40,688 bases of DNA from CAG-452 sp045531335 (GTDB lineage Bacteria; Bacillota; Clostridia; TANB77; CAG-508): positions 1-40,688 of the forward strand of contig JAZSDU010000016.1 in assembly GCA_045531335.1 (NCBI GenBank). The letters are read 5' to 3'. This document shows, piece by piece, positions 34,897-40,688 of this stretch. How positions within the stretch are numbered: position 1 is the stretch's first letter; each line of letters begins with the position of its first letter. Under the pieces are notes generated by a model. It was not told where the DNA came from and did not search any database. It saw nothing but the letters and a program-made list of their open reading frames with translations. A program made the position numbers and the translations under genes.

Positions 34897-36079
34897 AAAA
34901 TTAAAACAAAGAATATTTCTACTAATTATGCTATCTTTATCAATTATAATGATAGGAGTAATTATTCTATATGCTGTTTTAAATTATAATAATACACTAA
35001 ATACAACAATATCTATGATGAATAGATTTGTAGAGGGTAATCCTAGAATAAATTATAACAAAATAGAAGATTATAAATTGAAACCAGAATTTAACATTGA
35101 TGGATTGTATAGGGTAATTATACAAAATTCAGTTATTATTCATGGTCCTGAAAGTTTACGAAATAATGAGATAGATGAATTTGCACTAAAAATATTAAAA
35201 AGAAATAAAGAAAAAGGAATAATAGATAATTATATATACAATATAAGGAAAATAGATAAAAACACAACAGTTATTTCAATGATAGAAGATAAAAATGCAG
35301 TTTCGCATATAAGAATATCAATTATATTCTCAATAATTATATCAGTTATTTCACTAGGAGTTATTTTTGTAATTGCAAAAAGACTTTCTAAAATTATTGT
35401 AAAACCTGTAGAAGAAACTTTTGAAAAGCAAAAACAGTTTATTTCAGATGCTTCTCACGAATTAAAAACACCATTAGCAGTAATAGAGGCGAATGCAGAT
35501 GTATTACAAGACAAAGTTGGTGAAAACAAATGGATAGGCTATATTCAAAATGAAATTGAAAGTATGAATAAATTAATTAATGAACTATTGTTGTTAGCAA
35601 AAATAGAAAATGTAGATAATATAAAAGAATATACGGATTTGAACTTATCAAAAGAAGTAGAAATAATACTTTCAATGTTTGAAAGTGTAGCTTACGAAAA
35701 TGGAGTAATAATAGAAAGTAATATAGATGAAAATATTAAACTTAATGGAAATAAAGAAGATATTGAACACATTGTATCTACATTAACAGACAATGCGATT
35801 AAGCATACTAAATCTGGAAATAAAGTGGTAATAAATTTAAAGAAAGAAAAAAATGAAATCATATTTGAAGTAAAAAATATGGGAGGTCCAATTCCAGAAG
35901 AAGAAAGAGAAAAAATATTTGAAAGATTTTACCGTATTGACAAATCAAGAAATAGACAAGAAAAGAGATATGGATTAGGATTAGCTATAGCAAAATCAAC
36001 AATAGAAAAATATAATGGAAAAATAGAAGTAGATTATAAAGATGGATTTACAATTTTTAAAGTAATAATTTCAGATTAA
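34889..36079 (+). CDS. sensor histidine kinase
   Basis: 396 residues. Helix 1 (8-29) and helix 2 (about 143-163) enclose a sensor domain of about 110 residues facing outside. H-box with H190 (DASHELKTPLAVIEANAD), N-box TLTDNAIKHTKSGN, F-box ERFYRIDKSRNRQEK and G-box YGLGLAIAKSTIE. It phosphorylates the overlapping response regulator. The signal is unknown; peptide or wall damage would fit the neighbouring FtsX-type transporter. Confidence 0.95.
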   Translation: MIKKLKQRIFLLIMLSLSIIMIGVIILYAVLNYNNTLNTTISMMNRFVEGNPRINYNKIEDYKLKPEFNIDGLYRVIIQNSVIIHGPESLRNNEIDEFALKILKRNKEKGIIDNYIYNIRKIDKNTTVISMIEDKNAVSHIRISIIFSIIISVISLGVIFVIAKRLSKIIVKPVEETFEKQKQFISDASHELKTPLAVIEANADVLQDKVGENKWIGYIQNEIESMNKLINELLLLAKIENVDNIKEYTDLNLSKEVEIILSMFESVAYENGVIIESNIDENIKLNGNKEDIEHIVSTLTDNAIKHTKSGNKVVINLKKEKNEIIFEVKNMGGPIPEEEREKIFERFYRIDKSRNRQEKRYGLGLAIAKSTIEKYNGKIEVDYKDGFTIFKVIISD

Positions 36080-36083
36080 AAAT

Positions 36084-36127
36084 AAAAAGTATTAACATGT
36101 TTTAAAATTTGTTAATACTTTTTTGTT
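36084..36127 (+). terminator. intrinsic terminator behind the kinase gene
   Basis: AAAAAGTATTAACA pairs perfectly over 14 bp with TGTTAATACTTTTT around a 12-base loop, then TGTTTTT. Confidence 0.93.
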
Positions 36128-36156
36128 TTTCAATAATTCTTTAATATTTTTATAAT
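36128..36156 (+). promoter_or_regulatory. probable promoter of the transporter operon
   Basis: TATAAT (36151-36156) with TTTCAA 17 bases before it, a poor -35 box that suggests an activator; the same TTTCAAT stands before the response regulator gene. Confidence 0.45.
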
Positions 36157-36186
36157 ATAGTATGATTAAATTAGGAGGAAATCAAA

Positions 36187-37761
36187 ATGTATATTTTAAA
36201 AAATAGTTTAATTTCAATTTTTAGAAATAAGGGGAGAAATATTCTTATAGGTTTAATAATATTAACAATAGCTTGTAGTACAACTGTTACATTAGCAATA
36301 AGAAATACAGCTAATAATATTGTTAAAAACTATGAAGAATCAAATGATTTAATTGCTACAATATCTTTTGATAGAAGTAAATTGATGGGTGAGTTTAAAG
36401 GCGGAGAAGATGCTCAAAAAGAAAACATTGAGGCATTTAATAATATAGAATCATATACATTAGAAAATGTTAAAAATTATGGAGGAAGTGACTATCTAAA
36501 AGGATATTATTACATTTATTCAACATCATTAAATAGCGATACTTTAAGCAAAGCGACTGATTCTTTTGAATATGAAGTAGAAGATAAACAAACATCAACA
36601 AGTACAAATACAACAACAAGTACAACACCTGGTAGTGACGGAGGTAGACCTAATATACCAGGTGGTGGTAGTATGGGAGAAAGGTACACTATGACAGAAA
36701 AACATACGACTACTATAATAACAAAGACAAAAGAAATATTTGAAAGTTCTAGAAACTTAACTGGTGATTTTAGGTTAGATGGTTATTCTTCTTATGATGC
36801 TATGACTAATTTTGTAGATGGCACATATCAAGTAACTGATGGAGAAATGATTTCAGATTTTTCAGCATATCAATGTGTTATAAGTAATGAACTTGCAACT
36901 TTAAATGAAATTACAGTAGGTAGTACAATTACTTTAAAAAATCCAACAACAGAAAAAACTTATAATTTTACAGTAACAGGTATTTACAAAGACAATAATG
37001 ATAATAATGAATCAGCTAGAATGTACTCTGGGTCAGCAAATACAATTATAGTTGGAAGCGGTGTAATAGAATTATTAGTTGCTGATGATAGTACACTTGT
37101 AACAAATATAACACCATCATTTATATTAAATGGAGAAGAAAGCATAGAGTCTTTTGAAACAGAGTTAAAAGAAAAAGGATTAAATGAATATTATCAAATT
37201 AATACAAACTTAGATGAATTACAAAATGCAACAAAATCAATCGAAAATGTAAAAACATTTGCAACTACATTTTTACTAATAACATTAATAATATCTTCTT
37301 TAGTTTTATTTGTTATTAATATGATAAACATAAGAGAAAGAAAATATGAAATTGGTGTATTTAGAACAATTGGTATGAGTAAATTCAAATTAACAATTCA
37401 ATTTATTGTAGAATTATTATTAGTTGCAGGAATTGCTTTAATAATAGGTGCAATTATAGGTGGTTTTCTAGCAAGACCAGTTGGAAATATGCTACTTGAA
37501 AACGAAATAGAAACTACTCAAAGTGAACAAGAACAAATATCTAATAACTTTGGTAGAGGTGGAAGTTCAAACAAACCTGAAATGAAATTTAATAGCAGAC
37601 AGCAAGTTGAAACAATTGATAGTATAGAGGCTGTTGTAGATTTCACAGTAATTATGCAATTATTAGGAATAGGAATATTATTAACATTAATGAGTAGTTT
37701 AGCTTCAATGATTAGTATTCAAAGATTTAGTCCACTTACAATATTGAAAGAGAGGTCATAA
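36187..37761 (+). CDS. FtsX-type ABC transporter permease
   Basis: 524 residues, ATG after TAGGAGG. Helix near 17-37, an extracytoplasmic domain of about 310 residues, then three helices (about 357-379, 407-430, 490-510), with the conserved REMKYEIGVFRTIGMS-like coupling segment (here RERKYEIGVFRTIGMSK). The outer domain has a low-complexity stretch (TSTSTNTTTSTTPGSDGG) and a second flexible insert just before the last helix. It works with the ATPase four bases downstream. This group moves or senses peptides or lipids at the membrane face. Confidence 0.9.
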   Translation: MYILKNSLISIFRNKGRNILIGLIILTIACSTTVTLAIRNTANNIVKNYEESNDLIATISFDRSKLMGEFKGGEDAQKENIEAFNNIESYTLENVKNYGGSDYLKGYYYIYSTSLNSDTLSKATDSFEYEVEDKQTSTSTNTTTSTTPGSDGGRPNIPGGGSMGERYTMTEKHTTTIITKTKEIFESSRNLTGDFRLDGYSSYDAMTNFVDGTYQVTDGEMISDFSAYQCVISNELATLNEITVGSTITLKNPTTEKTYNFTVTGIYKDNNDNNESARMYSGSANTIIVGSGVIELLVADDSTLVTNITPSFILNGEESIESFETELKEKGLNEYYQINTNLDELQNATKSIENVKTFATTFLLITLIISSLVLFVINMINIRERKYEIGVFRTIGMSKFKLTIQFIVELLLVAGIALIIGAIIGGFLARPVGNMLLENEIETTQSEQEQISNNFGRGGSSNKPEMKFNSRQQVETIDSIEAVVDFTVIMQLLGIGILLTLMSSLASMISIQRFSPLTILKERS

Positions 37762-37764
37762 AGT

Positions 37765-38415
37765 ATGGGAATATTAAAGTTAGAAGATGTAGGATATAGA
37801 TACAAAGATGCACCAAAAGATAGTTATGTGTTTAAAAATATAAATTATGAGTTTGAAGAAGGTAAAATGTATGCTATTAAAGGAAAGAGTGGAAGCGGAA
37901 AAACAACACTTTTATCATTAATTACTGGTCTTGAAAAATGTACAGAAGGGCAAATTTTATATGATGGAAAAACATTAAAAAAGATGAATTTAGATAAATA
38001 TAGAAATACAGATATAGGCATAGTTTTTCAAAGTTATAATTTATTACCAAGATTAACAGCAATAGAAAATATAATAGTTTCGATGGAAATAAGCAAGGTA
38101 AAAGTTAAAAATAAAAAACAAAAAGCATTAGAACTTATGAAAAGTGTAGGACTTTCAGAGGAGCATAGCAAAAGAAAAATTTTAAAACTTTCTGGCGGAG
38201 AGCAACAGCGTATTGCAATTGCAAGAAGTTTATCATATAATCCTAAAATAATAATAGCAGATGAGCCAACAGGAAATTTAGATAAAGATACTGAAAGCGA
38301 AATTTTAAAGATATTTAAAAATCTTGCAAAAAACGAAAATAAATGTGTAATTATAGTTACTCACTCTCAAAATGTTTGTAACGAAGTTGATACTATATAT
38401 GAATTAGGTAAATAG
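37765..38415 (+). CDS. ABC transporter ATPase (MacB/LolD type)
   Basis: 216 residues with all motifs: GKSGSGKTTLLS (P-loop), FQSYNLLPRLTA (Q-loop), LSGGEQQRIAIARSL, IIADEPTGNLD and VTHSQ. Here the P-loop glycine codon is AGC-GGA with no extra base, a useful contrast to the frameshifted copy at 29931. Cotranscribed with the permease before it. Confidence 0.95.
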   Translation: MGILKLEDVGYRYKDAPKDSYVFKNINYEFEEGKMYAIKGKSGSGKTTLLSLITGLEKCTEGQILYDGKTLKKMNLDKYRNTDIGIVFQSYNLLPRLTAIENIIVSMEISKVKVKNKKQKALELMKSVGLSEEHSKRKILKLSGGEQQRIAIARSLSYNPKIIIADEPTGNLDKDTESEILKIFKNLAKNENKCVIIVTHSQNVCNEVDTIYELGK

Positions 38416-38427
38416 ATGGAGGTTAAA

Positions 38428-39477
38428 ATGAAAAAAGAAACTTTAATACAAGTGATTATTATTTTAATATTAACTGCTATTTTAGGTGGATTACTATATA
38501 TAACAGTAACTGAAATGAATAGTACAAATCCAAGAATGTTTGGAATGAATCTAATGGAGGAAGAAGTAGAAAAAGATACTAAAAAAGAAGATGTAGATAC
38601 AGGTGAAATGATAAATGCAAAAACTATTAAACTTGATGAATATGATAGTAATATTACGATTGAAGAAGGTGGAGAATATAATATAGAAGGTTCTTTTAAT
38701 CATTCGATATTAGTAGATTCAACTGATAAGGTTATATTAAACTTAAATAATGTTTCTATAAATAGTGATATTACAGCAACTATAGGAAATAAAGGAACTG
38801 GAGAAATGGTAATTAATTTAGTAGAAGGAACTACTAATGTACTAAAAGATAATGGATCTAGTGAATTAGATGGTTGCATATATTCAAGTGGTATGTTAAC
38901 TATTCAAGGGAACGGAAAATTAGAAGTTTATGGTAATCAAGAAGAAGGAGAAGGTATTGCGACAACTGATGCTGATATAACTATAAATGGAGGAAATATT
39001 TATATTGAATCTGCAGATGATGGAATTAATGCAGGTGGAGATAATGGTGGTGTACTTACAATAAATGGAGGGAATATCGTTGTTAAAGCTAGTGGAGATG
39101 GGATTGATTCAAATAAAGATTTAATTATAAATGGTGGAACAGTTTGTACAATGGGTTCTTCAATAGGTGGAGATGCAGGAATAGATACAGATGGCAAATT
39201 TGAAATAAATGGTGGAGAGGTAATTGCACTAGGCTCTGATATGTTACAAAATCCAGATGAAGAATCAAATCAAGAATATGTTAGTTTTACATTAAATACA
39301 AAAGTAACAAGTGGCTCAAAAATTAGTTTAAAAGATGGTGGTGAAAATGAAATTATTTCATTTGAAGCAAAAGAAGATTTTAGAACATTAATAATAAGTA
39401 ATGCAGATATATGTAATAACACATATTATTTATATGTCAATGGAGAGAAAACAGAATATAGTAAAACTGTGAAATAA
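38428..39477 (+). CDS. secreted Cthe_2159-like carbohydrate-binding beta-helix protein
   Basis: 349 residues from the ATG at 38428, just behind GGAGG; the frame opens 12 bases earlier. A signal-anchor helix (9-29) is followed by an acidic linker and a domain with repeated GTG/INGGNI/SADDGINAGG units (about residues 150-270), as in the right-handed beta-helix family PF14262 (Cthe_2159), reported to bind plant polysaccharides and calcium. In this operon it probably acts at the outer face of the transporter or wall. Ligand unknown. Confidence 0.82.
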   Translation: MKKETLIQVIIILILTAILGGLLYITVTEMNSTNPRMFGMNLMEEEVEKDTKKEDVDTGEMINAKTIKLDEYDSNITIEEGGEYNIEGSFNHSILVDSTDKVILNLNNVSINSDITATIGNKGTGEMVINLVEGTTNVLKDNGSSELDGCIYSSGMLTIQGNGKLEVYGNQEEGEGIATTDADITINGGNIYIESADDGINAGGDNGGVLTINGGNIVVKASGDGIDSNKDLIINGGTVCTMGSSIGGDAGIDTDGKFEINGGEVIALGSDMLQNPDEESNQEYVSFTLNTKVTSGSKISLKDGGENEIISFEAKEDFRTLIISNADICNNTYYLYVNGEKTEYSKTVK

Positions 39478-39492
39478 GGGAGGATTTTAAAA

Positions 39493-39717
39493 ATGAAAAA
39501 CAGAATTTTAACATTTATAATTGGAATTTTGGTAGGAGCAATAATGGCAACATCAGTATTTTTAATTTATAACAAATCTATAGATAACAATCAAAATGAA
39601 ATAATGAAACCATTTGAAAATAACGGACAAATGCAAAGACCTAATGGAAATATGGGAGAACCACCAGAAAAACCACAGGGAGATTTTCAACCTACAATGT
39701 CAAAAAATAATATATAA
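39493..39717 (+). CDS. small membrane-anchored Pro/Gly-rich protein
   Basis: 74 residues, ATG after GGGAGG. One N-terminal helix (5-25) and a short outer tail rich in Pro, Asn and Gln (NGQMQRPNGNMGEPPEKPQG). Last gene of the two-component/ABC/beta-helix cluster. Its tail resembles the low-complexity parts of the permease. Function unknown; it may be a truncated relative of longer tails in this family. The 160 bp after it hold only A/T-rich sequence. Confidence 0.7.
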   Translation: MKNRILTFIIGILVGAIMATSVFLIYNKSIDNNQNEIMKPFENNGQMQRPNGNMGEPPEKPQGDFQPTMSKNNI

Positions 39718-39877
39718 ATTTAAAAGTAAAGACAAATTACAATTCTCATTGCGAAAAAATGTAAACATAAAAAAATATGCATTTAAAAATTTTATAGAAA
39801 TACGAGTTGTGAAAATAGAAAAATTATTTCTAAAAAGACTACACAAATAAATAAAAATATGGTAAAATATAAAATTG

Positions 39878-39903
39878 TAGGGGAGGACGACCCTGTCCGC
39901 CCG
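39878..39903. repeat. GTAGGGG hairpin repeat
   Basis: GTAGGGGAGGAC pairs through GGAC/GTCC and GGG/CCC; the loop GACCCT is identical to the copy inside polA. 25 bases before yebC. Confidence 0.8.
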
Positions 39904-39927
39904 TGAATATTTGAAGGAGGAGATTAC

Positions 39928-40647
39928 ATGTCAGGACATAGCAAATGGCATAATATACAAGCAAAAAAAGGAAAAGCAGATGCTGCAAGAGGAAAAATAT
40001 TTACTAAATTAGGAAGAGAATTATTAATAGCAGTAAAAGAAGGTGGACCAGAACCAGCAGGTAATTCAAAATTAAAAGCTGTTATTGCAAAATGTAAAGC
40101 AGCAAACATGCCAAATGATACAATAAACAAAGCAATTCAAAAAGCATCTTCAAGTAATGAAAATTATGAAGAAATTACATATGAAGGATATGGACCAAAT
40201 GGAGTTGCAGTAATTGTAAATGCATCAACAGATAATAAAAATAGAACAGCTGCAGATGTAAGACATGTATTTGATAAAGCTGGTGGAAATTTAGGAACAA
40301 GTGGTTGTGTATCATATCTATTTAATAAAAAAGGTATAATAGTAATAGATAAAACAAAAGTAAGTCTTTCAGAAGATGACTTAATGCTTCTTGCAATTGA
40401 TAATGGAGCAGAAGATTTTGCATCTGAAGAAGAATGTTATGAAATAACAACAGATCCATCAGATTTTACAGCAGTTAGAGAAGCTTTAGAAAAAGAAAAT
40501 ATAGAATTTGTTCAAGCAGAAGTTCAAATGATTCCAACAACATATGTAGAACTAGATGAAAAAGGAACAGAAAGAATGCAAAGATTAATAGATAGCTTAG
40601 AAGATTTAGATGATGTAATGGATGTATATCACAATTGGGATGAATAG
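39928..40647 (+). CDS. yebC: YebC/TACO1 family protein
   Basis: 239 residues, the standard length. Starts with the highly conserved MSGHSKWHNIQAKKGKADAARGKIFTKL, with the acidic domain signatures TDNKNRTAADVRHVFDKAGG and GCVSYLF. Members bind DNA or the ribosome; recent work links them to translation through difficult stretches such as polyproline. Ribosome site AAGGAGGAG. Terminator hairpin directly behind the stop. Confidence 0.96.
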   Translation: MSGHSKWHNIQAKKGKADAARGKIFTKLGRELLIAVKEGGPEPAGNSKLKAVIAKCKAANMPNDTINKAIQKASSSNENYEEITYEGYGPNGVAVIVNASTDNKNRTAADVRHVFDKAGGNLGTSGCVSYLFNKKGIIVIDKTKVSLSEDDLMLLAIDNGAEDFASEEECYEITTDPSDFTAVREALEKENIEFVQAEVQMIPTTYVELDEKGTERMQRLIDSLEDLDDVMDVYHNWDE

Positions 40648-40678
40648 AGACTAAAGGGGACAGACCCCAATAGTCTAC
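40648..40678 (+). terminator. GGGGACAGACCCC hairpin behind yebC
   Basis: AGACTA pairs with TAGTCT, with inner GGGG-ACAGA-CCCC, separated by mismatches. The core is the same as in the terminator at 10067. No T run is visible before the window ends soon after. Confidence 0.65.
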
Positions 40679-40688
40679 AAACAATATT

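Noticed and set aside
39614..39850. 78-residue frame overlapping the small Pro-rich gene
   Set aside because: It is out of frame with a gene that has a good ribosome site, is mostly lysine and asparagine from A/T-rich DNA, and has no start signal.

Overview
The window comes from a very AT-rich, low-GC Gram-positive bacterium, most likely an uncultured anaerobic gut Clostridia-type Firmicute. Supporting signs are AGA-dominated arginine codons, strong AGGAGG-type ribosome binding sites, TTGACA-17-TATAAT promoters, many intrinsic terminators, an LtaS-type envelope polymerase, an oxygen-sensitive class III ribonucleotide reductase (NrdD/NrdG) and a manganese riboswitch. No rRNA, tRNA, CRISPR array, phage or IS transposase was seen.

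Layout. 1-1130: end of a membrane glycosyltransferase-like protein. 1133-6352: queH, an LTA-synthase-family protein and polA. 6366-7089: a small inverted-repeat element and a lytic transglycosylase. 7124-7812: a complete type III toxin-antitoxin locus of the CptIN type (promoter, two pseudoknot-forming RNA repeats, terminator, toxin). 7874-10067: galE and a PTS EIIC-like permease. 10100-12025 (minus strand): pncB and an atypical orphan ORF. 12344-15138: nrdD and nrdG. 15170-15565: a small gene with a structured leader. 15686-17517: manganese riboswitch, mntP and a Ca2+/Na+ exchanger. 17855-21225: mnmA, an RNA m5C methyltransferase, a YfcE-like phosphodiesterase and tcdA. 21359-25478: dps, a TetR repressor and the divergent operon it probably controls, ending in cardiolipin synthase. 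25548-29615: metal homeostasis genes (copZ, copA, CDF exporter) and hemolysin III. 29672-34133: a large fused ABC transporter, a DUF1653 protein and a TauE-like permease. 34216-39717: two-component system, FtsX-type ABC transporter and a Cthe_2159-like extracellular protein. 39928-40647: yebC.

The most unusual observation concerns decoding. Four conserved genes (queH 1439, pncB 10994 minus, mnmA 18875, the ABC transporter 29931) each carry exactly one extra C directly before a GGA glycine codon. Each therefore reads NNN-CGG-A in frame, and skipping the C restores the family sequence: the P-loop in the transporter and the normal C-terminus in MnmA. In a by-eye search of about 12,000 codons I found no other in-frame CGG in a recognisable gene. 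CGG therefore looks like a +1 frameshift codon, or CGGA like a four-base glycine codon, rather than ordinary arginine. This suggests a genome-wide recoding system, perhaps caused by loss of the CGG-reading tRNA-Arg.

A second theme is a family of short GTAGGGG... hairpin repeats spread between genes. One copy is translated in frame inside DNA polymerase I. A related GGGGACAGACCCC hairpin family acts as transcription terminators.
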